This document shows, piece by piece, positions 10,592 to 20,063 of a stretch of DNA of 64,000 nt. Position 1 is the first letter of the stretch. Each line of letters starts with the position of its first letter. The notes beneath the pieces are model-generated. The model was given only the letters and a program-made list of their open reading frames with translations. It was not told the DNA's origin and made no database searches. Source of the stretch: Bacteroidota bacterium (GTDB lineage: Bacteria; Bacteroidota; Bacteroidia; Chitinophagales; Chitinophagaceae); NCBI GenBank assembly GCA_016715505.1, contig JADJZY010000005.1, forward strand, positions 1-64,000, in the 5' to 3' direction. Made by a program: the position numbers and the translations under genes.

Positions 10592-11281
10592 ATGAATCAG
10601 TTTAAAAAATGGTCACTCGGATTAGCGGTTCTTGCCGCAGTGGGAATGGTGTCATGTAGTGAATATAACCGAAACCCGGGTAAGACTTATGCACCGGATA
10701 TGGTTTATTCAGTAGCCCGTGATTATTACCATGGCACAGAAAAGATTACTGAAAGAGGCGGTAAGTATAATAAAATGCCGGTTCCGGGAACCGTTGCCCG
10801 TGAGCAAGCTCTTCCGGATCATATTGCCGAAAGTGATACTACAGCAGCTAATGCAAACACTTGTAAATTCACATTAAACGATGCGGATGTAGAAGAAGGC
10901 AAACGTTTATATATGATTTATTGCGGTATTTGCCATGGAACTGCTCTTGACGGGAATGGTCCGCTTTATTCCAGTGGAAAATTTGCGGCAATGCCGGCGA
11001 ATTTAAAAAGTGGCGAAAAGTATTTGGCTATGACGCAGGGTAGAATTTATCATGGCATCGTTTATGGTAAAAATACCATGGGATCATATGCTAGTCAGTT
11101 GGATACCCGTCAGCGTTGGCAGGTTGTGGCCTATATCAAAAAAGTACAAAGTGAAAACGGTGGAGCGCCATTTACGATGGTCAGTGGTGCGGCAAGTAAC
11201 CCTGCAAGTAAGGATTCATTGGCCAAGCCCGCCGAAGCAACTGCAACAAAAGCTGCTGACGAAAAACCAGCACAGCACTAA
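10592..11281 (+). CDS. actE: Alternative complex III, monoheme cytochrome c lipoprotein ActE
   Basis: The ATG at 10592 follows the actD stop by four bases and gives a lipoprotein signal (MNQFKKWSLGLAVLAAVGMVSC). A longer in-frame extension would overlap actD and is unlikely. The mature 229-residue protein has one heme site (YCGICHG, about residue 110) and a Met-containing stretch (AMPANL) typical of class I cytochromes c. The C-terminus is Ala/Lys-rich. ActE sits on the periplasmic face next to ActA. Confidence 0.92.
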   Translation: MNQFKKWSLGLAVLAAVGMVSCSEYNRNPGKTYAPDMVYSVARDYYHGTEKITERGGKYNKMPVPGTVAREQALPDHIAESDTTAANANTCKFTLNDADVEEGKRLYMIYCGICHGTALDGNGPLYSSGKFAAMPANLKSGEKYLAMTQGRIYHGIVYGKNTMGSYASQLDTRQRWQVVAYIKKVQSENGGAPFTMVSGAASNPASKDSLAKPAEATATKAADEKPAQH

Positions 11282-11317
11282 AACATTTCAAAATAGTATC
11301 TATAAAAATTCATAGTA

Positions 11318-12532
11318 ATGTTAAATCAAGAGTTTAAAATACCGGCTAAATTAAAGACGACGAGTTTGGTACTTTTGGTCATTGGCCTCATTACCCTGGG
11401 CGCCGGTGTCGCAACCCTGCTTTTTTCACACGAAGTGGTGTCACAAACAAGATTCTGGGCTGTATTATTACAAAACAGCATCTTCTTTTTGTTGATCTCA
11501 CTCGCCAGTGTATTTATCCTAAGTGCTACATCTCTGGCACAAGCCGGCTGGATTGTTTCATTCCGCCGGATTCCCGAGGCCATCGGTAGTATCGTTTGGG
11601 TGCTGGGCATCATCGCGGGAGCCATCATTCTAACCTTGATCTGGACCGATAATTATCATATTTACCATTGGTTGGAAAAAGGAAATATCCCACATAATTC
11701 CCTCAATACACTCAAGAATTTCTTTTTAAGTAAACCATTCTTCAGTATTTGGACCGTTGTGGTGATTGCATTGTGGGGTTGGTTAGGCGTAAAATTGCGT
11801 AACTTATCCGTTCAACAGGATAGCGAACCAAAAGGATCTACAAAAACGTATTGGATCAACTTTAAATACTCTGCCGGATTTGTATTTGTTTTTGCTTTAA
11901 CGCTGGCTTCTACTATTCCTTGGCTTTGGATTATGAGTATTGATTCACATTGGTTCTCTACCATGTTTAGTTGGTACACCTTTGCCTCTTCGTTTGTGAG
12001 TGGTATGAGTATGATTATGCTTTGGATTTTATATACCAAACGCCATGGCTACTTAGATATCGTGAGCGATGAGCATATTCATGATGTGGGTAAATTTATG
12101 TTCGCCTTCAGTATCTTTTGGACTTACCTCTGGTTCTCTCAGTTCATGTTGATATGGTATGCGAATATTCCTGAGGAAACAATTTATTTCAAGATTCGTA
12201 TGCACGGACCTTATAAATTCTTCTATTGGTTAAATATTATTTTAAATTTTGTTTGCCCGATTTTGATTTTGATGCCACGTCCAAACAAACGCAACTATTT
12301 TGTGGTTGTATTGGTAGCCGTATTAATCATTTTTGGTCACTGGATTGATTTCTATCAAATGATTATGCCGGGTACCGTTGGTGCAGATTGGCAAATGGGC
12401 TGGTTCGAAATTGGTATCCTTTGTGGTTTTGTTGGATTGGTGATTTGGCTGGTTGCAAACAAACTGACTAAAGCGCCAATGGTTCCTCAAAATCATCCAT
12501 TCCTTAAAGAAACTATCATTCATATAAGCTAA
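11318..12532 (+). CDS. actF: Alternative complex III, second NrfD-like membrane subunit ActF
   Basis: ActF is a 404-residue polytopic protein paralogous to ActC, with about ten hydrophobic helices and conserved stretches such as SLAQAGWIVSFRRIPEAI, IDSHWFSTMFSWYTFASSFVSG and GRWIDFYQMIMPG-type text (here GHWIDFYQMIMPG). It helps form the membrane part of the complex; in solved structures it may contain a proton path. It lies between actE and coxB, 14 bases before coxB, in the same transcription unit. Confidence 0.93.
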   Translation: MLNQEFKIPAKLKTTSLVLLVIGLITLGAGVATLLFSHEVVSQTRFWAVLLQNSIFFLLISLASVFILSATSLAQAGWIVSFRRIPEAIGSIVWVLGIIAGAIILTLIWTDNYHIYHWLEKGNIPHNSLNTLKNFFLSKPFFSIWTVVVIALWGWLGVKLRNLSVQQDSEPKGSTKTYWINFKYSAGFVFVFALTLASTIPWLWIMSIDSHWFSTMFSWYTFASSFVSGMSMIMLWILYTKRHGYLDIVSDEHIHDVGKFMFAFSIFWTYLWFSQFMLIWYANIPEETIYFKIRMHGPYKFFYWLNIILNFVCPILILMPRPNKRNYFVVVLVAVLIIFGHWIDFYQMIMPGTVGADWQMGWFEIGILCGFVGLVIWLVANKLTKAPMVPQNHPFLKETIIHIS

Positions 12533-12546
12533 AAAAAGAAACAGAT

Positions 12547-13602
12547 ATGTCAGGATTTTTGATAATACTCCTCGTTGCGGCGATTTATGTGGTTTTATAT
12601 CAGGTATCACGTAGTAGTGAGTTGATCGCCTCTATTCAGGGAGAAGAAAAGTTTGATAAAAAGCGGAATAAGATACTGGCATGGTCCATGCTGGTAGTGT
12701 TTGCAGCCTTCATGATTGGTATTGTGGCCTGTCATAATTATATGATGCCATTGATGGCACCTGAGGCAGCATCCGATTATGGGGTGGAGTATGATTCCAT
12801 GTTTGTTGTGACTTTGGTCATCACAGGGATTGTATTTTTTGTAACCCAGGCTTTGTTGTTTTGGTTCGCTTATAAATATCAGCGCAAAGACGACCGCAAG
12901 GCATTCTTTTTCTCTCACAGTAATAAACTGGAGATGATTTGGACGACTGTTCCGGCTGTTGCGATGGCGGTATTGGTGGCGATCGGTTTAAAGAACTGGT
13001 TTACGGTCACTTCTGAAGCGCCAAAAAACAAAATGCAAATTGAAATTGTTGGTAAACAATTTAACTGGATATCCCGTTATCCTGGTAAGGATGGGGTTTT
13101 AGGTAAGAAAAAATATACTTTAATCAATGATAAGGATAATGTATTAGGTCAGGATTGGACCGATAAAACCAATTTGGATGATATCGTTATCCCTACCGGC
13201 GAAATCCGATTGATTAAAGGTAAACCTGTTGAGCTCATTATTGGTTCACGTGACGTGATTCATGATGTGGGCTTGAGTCATTTCCGGGTTAAAATGGATG
13301 CGGTGCCTGGTATCACAACCACGATTTGGTTTACACCTATCATCACCACAGCCGAAATGAAACAAAAAACAGGAAATGAAAATTTTGTGTATGAATTGTC
13401 TTGCGATCAAATGTGTGGAAAGGGTCACTACTCCATGCGTGCTATCGTAATTGTTGAAACACAAGAAGAACATGATGCCTGGATGGCAAAACAACAGTCG
13501 TATTATGCCCAAAACCATCCGGAAGCTGTGCCTGCTGCCAATCCTGGCGCTGAAACAACACAGCCGGTTGTCGATTCTTCAAAAAAAATAACAATGAAAT
13601 AA
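12547..13602 (+). CDS. coxB: Cytochrome c oxidase subunit II
   Basis: Subunit II receives electrons through its CuA centre. The 351-residue protein has an extra N-terminal hydrophobic helix, a TM segment in MLVVFAAFMIGIVAC, another at FVVTLVITGIVFFV, then a periplasmic cupredoxin domain. The CuA ligands are visible as His in DVGLSHFRVKMD and in CDQMCGKGHYSM (Cys, Cys, His, Met). The residue between the cysteines is Gln rather than Glu; its backbone carbonyl is the usual ligand, so function should be kept. No cytochrome c domain is fused. It starts 14 bases after actF and ends 10 bases before coxA. Confidence 0.94.
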   Translation: MSGFLIILLVAAIYVVLYQVSRSSELIASIQGEEKFDKKRNKILAWSMLVVFAAFMIGIVACHNYMMPLMAPEAASDYGVEYDSMFVVTLVITGIVFFVTQALLFWFAYKYQRKDDRKAFFFSHSNKLEMIWTTVPAVAMAVLVAIGLKNWFTVTSEAPKNKMQIEIVGKQFNWISRYPGKDGVLGKKKYTLINDKDNVLGQDWTDKTNLDDIVIPTGEIRLIKGKPVELIIGSRDVIHDVGLSHFRVKMDAVPGITTTIWFTPIITTAEMKQKTGNENFVYELSCDQMCGKGHYSMRAIVIVETQEEHDAWMAKQQSYYAQNHPEAVPAANPGAETTQPVVDSSKKITMK

Positions 13603-13612
13603 TCTGAAAGAT

Positions 13613-15454
13613 ATGAGTAACGAAGCAACTCTGCATCAAGAGATACATACCCATCACCACGATCATGCACACCATGATCATGACCACGGACACGACGATC
13701 ATGGACACCATGAACACAAACAACATTTTATTTCAAAGTATGTGTTCAGCATGGATCATAAGATCATTTCCCGACAGTTTTTGATTACCGGAATTTTCTG
13801 GGCCATTGCCGGAGGATTGATGTCTGTCTTTTTCCGTTTACAACTCGGATTCCCTGAAGACACCTTTCCAATTTTGGAAAAATTCTTAGGTGATTGGGCA
13901 AGAGGCGGAAAGATGGACCCTGAAATGTATTACGGTCTTGTAACCATTCACGGTACAGTACTCGTGTTTTTTGTGTTGACCGGAGGATTGAGTGGAACTT
14001 TTAGTAATTTACTCATTCCATTACAAATTGGCGCCCGTGATATGGCCTCACCATTTTTAAACATGTTGTCGTATTGGTTCTTTGCAGGAGCAAGCGTAAT
14101 CATGTTTAGCTCATTATTCATCAATACCGGTCCAGCATCAGGTGGTTGGACAACCTATCCTCCTTTAAGTGCCCTGAAAGAAGCTTCGATGGGTTCTGGT
14201 TTAGGGATGGATTTATGGTTGGTAAGTATGGCATTGTTTATTGTCTCTTCCTTATTGGGAGGGTTGAATTATATCGTTACGATTTTAAACATGCGTACCA
14301 AAGGGATGAGCATGACTAGAATGCCCTTGACAATTTGGGCATTTCTTTTCACGGCGATTTTGGGTGTATTATCGTTCCCGGTATTGTTATCAGCTGCAGT
14401 ATTATTGTTATTTGATCGCCACGCTGGTACAAGTTTCTATTTGTCAGAAATCTATATCGCCGGTAAAGCCTTACCAAATGTGGGAGGATCAGCCATTCTT
14501 TATCAACATTTATTCTGGTTCCTTGGGCATCCGGAAGTATATATCATCATGCTTCCAGCGATGGGGATGGCCTCAGAAATTTTGGCAACCCATTCCCGAA
14601 AACCAATTTTCGGTTACATGGCCATGATTCTTTCTATGATTGGTATTACTGTTTTGGCCTTCCTGGTTTGGGCTCACCATATGTTTGTTACAGGGATGAG
14701 TCCGATTCTGGGTGGTGTATTCGTTTTGCTGACCTTACTCATTGCCATTCCTTCGGCGGTGAAAGTGTTCAACTGGTTAACAACCATCTGGAAAGGAAAT
14801 ATTAGATTTACCGTTCCGATGTTGTTTGCCTTAGGTTTCGTGTCTCTCTTTATTTCAGGAGGCTTAACCGGTTTGTTTCTTGGAAATTCTGCCTTGGACA
14901 TTCACCTGCATGATACCTATTTCGTAATTGCCCACTTCCATATTGTAATGGGTATCTCGGCATTCTTTGGAATGTTTGCCGGAATCTATCACTGGTTCCC
15001 GAAAATGTATGGACGCTTCATGAATAATACCATGGGTTATATCCATTTCTTTATCACTTTTATTGGTTCATATGTCATTTTCTGGCCTATGCACTACGAA
15101 GGAGTTGCGGGTATGCCTCGTCGTTATTATGATTACAGTAGTTGGGAGTCATTTAAACAATTCGCTGAATTGAATCAGATGATTTCTGTTGCTGCCATTA
15201 TTGTATTTTTCGCACAGTTGCTTTTTGTGTTTAATTACTTTGTAAGTATTTGGAAAGGTAAAAAAGTGACAGATCCAAATCCGTGGAAAGCGAACACACT
15301 GGAGTGGACTACACCTATCAATGCCGGACATGGTAACTGGGATGGTGAAATTCCGGAAGTACATCGTTGGGCCTATGATTATAAAGACAATGGTGAGGGC
15401 GGAGATTTTATCCCACAAAATGTGCCACTCAAAGACGACGAAAAAGCGCATTAA
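13613..15454 (+). CDS. coxA: Cytochrome c oxidase subunit I with His-rich N-terminus
   Basis: This is the catalytic subunit of an aa3-type heme-copper oxidase, 613 residues with twelve predicted helices. Ligand motifs are VTIHGTVLVFF (low-spin heme His), WFLGHPEVYI (CuB His and crosslinked Tyr), WAHHMFVTG (CuB His pair) and DTYFVIAHFHIVMG (both heme His). Before the first helix lies a cytosolic segment of about 40 residues, more than half His and Asp. It may bind copper or zinc. This is the last gene of the Act operon; a strong terminator follows. Subunit III is not in this window. Confidence 0.95.
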   Translation: MSNEATLHQEIHTHHHDHAHHDHDHGHDDHGHHEHKQHFISKYVFSMDHKIISRQFLITGIFWAIAGGLMSVFFRLQLGFPEDTFPILEKFLGDWARGGKMDPEMYYGLVTIHGTVLVFFVLTGGLSGTFSNLLIPLQIGARDMASPFLNMLSYWFFAGASVIMFSSLFINTGPASGGWTTYPPLSALKEASMGSGLGMDLWLVSMALFIVSSLLGGLNYIVTILNMRTKGMSMTRMPLTIWAFLFTAILGVLSFPVLLSAAVLLLFDRHAGTSFYLSEIYIAGKALPNVGGSAILYQHLFWFLGHPEVYIIMLPAMGMASEILATHSRKPIFGYMAMILSMIGITVLAFLVWAHHMFVTGMSPILGGVFVLLTLLIAIPSAVKVFNWLTTIWKGNIRFTVPMLFALGFVSLFISGGLTGLFLGNSALDIHLHDTYFVIAHFHIVMGISAFFGMFAGIYHWFPKMYGRFMNNTMGYIHFFITFIGSYVIFWPMHYEGVAGMPRRYYDYSSWESFKQFAELNQMISVAAIIVFFAQLLFVFNYFVSIWKGKKVTDPNPWKANTLEWTTPINAGHGNWDGEIPEVHRWAYDYKDNGEGGDFIPQNVPLKDDEKAH

Positions 15455-15475
15455 AACTAAAATTCATTATTCAAG

Positions 15476-15508
15476 AATCCAGATCATTTCGGTCTGGATT
15501 TTTTTTTG
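15476..15508 (+). terminator. Rho-independent terminator of the act-cox operon
   Basis: An 8-base perfect stem (AATCCAGA / TCTGGATT) with a 9-base loop is followed directly by a run of T. It lies 22 bases after the coxA stop. Confidence 0.85.
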
Positions 15509-15646
15509 TTCGTGGCCACTCTACTTTGCTCAGCAGGACGAAATATACCATTTTAGGAAGACAAGAATCAACGGGCGCCAAAAGCTGAATTTAGCCGAAT
15601 AAGTATGTCGATTCATTCTTATTTTTGATTTATAAAATTGAAACAT

Positions 15647-17543
15647 ATGAAAAGACTATTTACCCTCATGCTTTTTTTGTCTTCAACATTGATTTCCTTC
15701 GCACAAACCACAGGTAGTTTTGATACAACGATTCAGTTTATGTCTGCGAATCGCACCCTGAGCGTTTATGTACCTACGAACTATAATCCCAGTACCCCGG
15801 CCAAATTGATGATTTGCCTGCATGGTCTGGGCGACAATAGTGCGAATTATCGCAACTACTTAATCAATTCCCTTTCATGGAATCTTCATTTTCCCAATAC
15901 CATTTTTATTTGTCCTGCCGCTTCTGCTACAAATGCAGATTTTTATTATCCTGCAGGTCATGAAGCAATCATCCCAACCGCGGTAAATATAGCCAGACAA
16001 GTATATCAGATTGATACCACAGAAATGTTATTACAAGGATTTTCTTTAGGCGGGCGTGCTGCCTTAAAATATGGATTGGATTCCCCCAGTCATTTTAAAG
16101 GACTCCTACTCAATACACCTGCAATACAGGGCGTTAAAAATGCCTTGAATGTATATCCTGACTTTTTGTTTAATTACGCCAATGCTTCACAAATACCCCT
16201 GTTTATTACCCACGGCGAAACAGATTATTTATATACTGCACCAATAGATACCTGCGTCGAAAAACTAATTTTAAATAATGGTTTGGTAAGAATGTATCGT
16301 TACCCGGGTTTGGGCCATGTTATTCCAGCATATAATCAAATGAATCAGGTGTCGAACATTTTTTGATACCCCCGCTTCGCCAGGCTTCGATGCAGAATTA
16401 TTTCGAATTCAAATACCCGGACAAACCTGTCAAACAAGTATCAATCCTCAATGCCTGTTAAGAAACACAGGATCAAACACATTAAATGCTGTTCAGTTGG
16501 AATACACCTATAATGGCATTCCGCAAACTACAACCTGGACAGGTTCTTTATCGCCATTTCAACATGCGTGGGTCAATTTACCCACATTGAGTAGTGTGAG
16601 TGGCAAACAAATGCTGGATGTAAAAATTCTTCAGGTGAATGGTAATGCAGATACATTTTTAATGAATAATGAAAGAACAGATTCCGTGCTGTATTATTTA
16701 TCCGGATTGAGCATCCCCCAAAGCGAAGGTTTTGAGGTCGGTAAGTTTCCACCGGATGGATGGAGAGCTGAGCGTTATGGAGATGAATGGACTTACTTCG
16801 ATCTCGACGATCAGGTGAAGAAAAGCGGTTTGTATAGCGTGTATGCATTTAATACCATTTTTTTATTTGATAATCAGGGCAGGCGAGCAGAAATGGTTTC
16901 ACCGCCAATTCAGCTCAACTCCACGGCCACACCAACGGTAAGTTTTGATTATTCATTCAATTTTACCCGATATACACCACCTTATTTTACCACACAAACA
17001 GATTTTACCGATACCCTTGAAATTTTGGTTTCAACCGATTGCGGACAAACTTTTCAGTCTGTATTCAAAAAATGGGGGAGCCAATTGGCCACCTTTGCAA
17101 GTCCAATCATGAATCCACTGAATGTGCAGGCTGTATTTGTAAATCCGAAGGATAGTAACTGGCGCAAAGAAATCATCGATTTATCACCTTTTGCTTCTGC
17201 CACTGAGGCCATGGTGAAATGGCGTTATATTTCCGGTTTGGGGGGTAATATCAACATCGATAATATTCTGTTTAATAATGTGCCTTTATCTAATGAGGAG
17301 GCATCCATTCAAGCGCCCCTGACGATTTATCCCAATCCGGCCAAATCCTTTGTTCAAATTTCCGGATTAAGTACCGGCTCTGATGAGCATCGTGTCATGC
17401 TTTATAGTATGACCGGTTCAAAGCATGTAGATCAGGTATTTCAGGCAAATGCAGGGACTTATCAACTAGTGCTTCCTCAACTTTCACCCGGAGTTTATAC
17501 CCTGTTGATTGATGGAGAGAAACGTTCCCTGTTGATCGAATAA
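15647..17543 (+). CDS. Secreted alpha/beta-hydrolase (esterase-like) with T9SS sorting domain; one frameshift
   Basis: A signal peptide (MKRLFTLMLFLSSTLISFAQ) precedes an alpha/beta hydrolase with CLHGLGDNSANY (oxyanion region), the nucleophile elbow GFSLGGRAA, an acidic residue in THGETDYLY and His in GLGHVIPAY. It resembles the polyhydroxybutyrate-depolymerase/feruloyl-esterase group, but the substrate is unknown. A lost base in the T run at 16359-16364 stops the first ORF at residue 240. The next frame continues without a gap (FFDTPASPGF...) through two beta-rich domains to a type A T9SS C-terminal domain (IYPNPAKSFVQISGL). The protein is probably exported by T9SS. The downstream gene ctaB is not obviously related. 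Confidence 0.82.
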
Positions 17544-17788
17544 CCCGATTTTGCAAGGGCCTCATTTTAATCTTCTATAGGTCGTTTTGCAAACCACAGG
17601 AATTATTTTGGGTCAAAAGTTCATTATCTCTTGAATATATCTCACTTTTGCACTCCAACGATAACCCGTTTGGAAATCCAAAATCATTGATTGTCCGGAT
17701 ATTTTTTCAGGGCTGATGGGATGTTTGCCGAGTTCTGGAAAGACACAGCAATTTTTGGTTTGCAGCGGGCAAGAAGTGTGATACCTCC

Positions 17789-18657
17789 ATGAATCTAATC
17801 CAAAAGCTGAAAGACTATCAACAACTCATGAAATTGAATCTGAGTTTGTTAGTGGTTTTTTCAAGTGTGGTTTCTTACCTCATTGTTCCCGAGGGGCAAC
17901 CCACAATCACCAAAACCTTGCTTTTATTTTTGGGCGGATTATTGGTCACCGGTGCAGCCAATGCCTCGAATGAAATCTGGGAGAAGGAAATTGATCAACT
18001 CATGCGTCGCACGATGACGCGCCCACTACCTGAGGGGCGAATGGGCAAAATGGAAGCAAGCATTTTTACAGCGCTGACATTATTTTCTGGCTTATATATT
18101 TTGTACTCGGTATTTAACCCCTTGAGTAGTTTACTCGCATTAATCAGTTATTTGCTCTATGTGTTGGTTTATACACCCTTAAAAACCCGTTCGCCCATTT
18201 CAACGATGGTCGGGGCTATACCGGGCGCATTACCTTGTGTGATTGGTTGGGTGGCATCTACCAATCATTTGGGTAGCTTGGCAGCCTGGACATTATTTAT
18301 CATTCAGTTTTTTGGCAGTTTCCGCACTTTTGGGCGATTGCCTGGGTGGCACATGAAGATTACGAAAGGGCAGGCATGAAGATGTTACCCCGGCATGGAA
18401 AGGTGGGGTACTTTACCGCTTTTCAATGTGTTTTATACAGTGCCGTACTCATTCCTTTAAGTATTCTTCCGAGCATTGCCGGCTTAGGTTCCTGGATTTC
18501 CATCACCGGACTGCTCATCGCCGGAATATGGTATTTGTATAATTCCATTTTATTTCTGAAAGACAATTCAGATGTGAAAGCACGTAAAGTGATGTTTGCC
18601 AGTTTTATTTATTTGCCGGTTGTACTGATTACTTTGCTACTGGATAAATATTTTTAA
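17789..18657 (+). CDS. ctaB: Protoheme IX farnesyltransferase (heme O synthase), one frameshift
   Basis: This UbiA-family membrane enzyme attaches farnesyl to heme B to make heme O, needed for the aa3 oxidase. Prenyl-PP/Mg2+ binding motifs are NEIWEKEIDQLMRRTMTRPLP (about residue 65) and AHEDYERAGMKMLP. A T is missing from the run at 18308-18313. Restoring it gives FFWQFPHFWAIAWVAHEDYE, the most conserved part of heme O synthases. About nine hydrophobic helices are present. It lies 2.3 kb downstream of coxA, separated by the esterase gene, and has its own 245-base upstream gap. Confidence 0.9.
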
Positions 18658-18681
18658 GACAAGAAGATTGAAGTATGCGGA

Positions 18682-19877
18682 TCATGCTTTTCCTGTAAGT
18701 ATTTTAGCCCAATATAACCAAGGCAATACATAACGTTTCAAAATATACATACTCCAGCGTTCCTTACTTTGGTCGAAGGGAAATGTTTCCTGGGGCTTAC
18801 CCTCATAATCAAACTCAGCCAATACCAATTTGCCATAACCCGTAACCAATGGACAACTGGTGTATCCATCATAGTTGGCATTTAAGGTTTGATGGGCTAT
18901 GTAGGATAAAATATTTTCAACGAGAACAGGCGCTTGTTTGCGGATTGCGGCCCCGGTTTTACTCGTTGGCAATCCGGACGAATCACCCAATGAAAATATT
19001 TCAGGATAACGTACATGTTGTAAGCTATGTTTGTCGACATCCACCCAGCCTGCCGCATTGGCCAAACTGCTGTTTTTGATAAAATCAGGAGCACCTTGAG
19101 GTGGAGTAACATGAATCATATCAAAAGCGACTTCATATTTTTCGTCTTTGTTTTGTTCGCCAATACCAACAAAGTATGCCTTTTTGTTTGGGCCATCCAC
19201 TTCAACGAGTTTGACCATAAAATGCAAATCGATGTTCGATCGTTTACATACGTTCAACAGCGTTTTTTCAAAACCGGCACTGCAAAAAGTTTGGCGGCAC
19301 CGCTCCAATACTGAATATTGATTTTGTTTAATCGGCCTTTTTTTCGGAAAAAATCTGCAGCCATGTACATGATTTTGTGAGGGGCTCCACCACATTTAAC
19401 AGGTGTATGTGGATTGTGAAAAATCGCAGTACCACTTTGTAAATTTTTAATGCATTCAAAAGTATAGGGTGCATGCTCAAAACTAAAATTGGAGCATACA
19501 TTGTTTTTACCCAAAGTTTCTTTTAAGCCTTTAACCTCATCCCAGTTTAATTGAATACCGGCAGCAACGATTAAGAATTGGTAACTCACTTGTTCACCAT
19601 TGTCTAGTGATATAAATTTTTGTTCAGGTGAAAAACTTTTGACTTTTTCCTGAATCCATTTAACGCCACTAGGAATCACCGAAGCCTCCAATCTTTGGGT
19701 TTTGCGGATATCAAAAACTCCACTGCCCACGAGGGTCCAAGCAGGTTGATAGTAGTGGTATTTGGCTGGATCAATGATAGCGATGTCTAACGACTTGTTT
19801 TTGCGCAATAATTTTGCGGCAACAGAAATTCCTGCGTTTCCTCCGCCGATGATAACGATTTGATGTGAGTGTGCCAT
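18682..19877 (-). CDS. sqr: Sulfide:quinone oxidoreductase, SQOR type; one frameshift
   Basis: This FAD flavoprotein oxidises sulfide and reduces quinone at the membrane surface. The start at 19877 gives MAHSHQIVIIGGGNAG, a dinucleotide-binding fold at the very N-terminus. The redox cysteines of the mitochondrial SQOR type are present: KCGGAPHKIMYMA (Cys at about residue 162) and YTSCPLVTGYGK (about residue 340). FAD contacts are seen in SLGDSSGLPTSKTGAAIRKQAP. A lost base in the A run at 19270-19273 (+ strand) splits it; repair gives FAVPVFEKTLLNV. It is divergent from the persulfide dioxygenase gene, as expected for a sulfide oxidation pair. Confidence 0.9.
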
Positions 19878-19922
19878 GGGGTTCAATTTATATGCATAGA
19901 TACCTTTTATCACTTTGGACAT

Positions 19923-20002
19923 TGGTAACATTTGTAACAATTGGATAGGGTCTCGTTTTCTGTGATTGATTTTTATCATTGTTTGAGGTAACAATTGCTA
20001 CC
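19923..20002. repeat. Repeated GTAACA(A/T)TTG motif in the sqr/pdo intergenic region
   Basis: The motif occurs at 19925-19934 (GTAACATTTG), 19934-19943 (GTAACAATTG) and 19988-19997 (GTAACAATTG). The last copy is part of an imperfect palindrome, GGTAACAATTGCTACC, at 19987-20002. These copies flank the FNR-type box and could be a second operator for the divergent promoters. Confidence 0.45.
19966..19979. promoter_or_regulatory. FNR-type operator between sqr and persulfide dioxygenase
   Basis: TTGAT-TTTT-ATCAT matches the FNR consensus TTGAT-N4-ATCAA at nine of ten arm positions. Its centre lies about 43 bases before the start site expected from a -7-like CACTTTTG at 20002-20009. That is close to the -41.5 position of class II activators. 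Confidence 0.65.
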
Positions 20003-20063
20003 ACTTTTGCATAGTGACATTTGGACCTTTGTCCTCAGAAATTTAAAAATTAAAAATAAAGCC

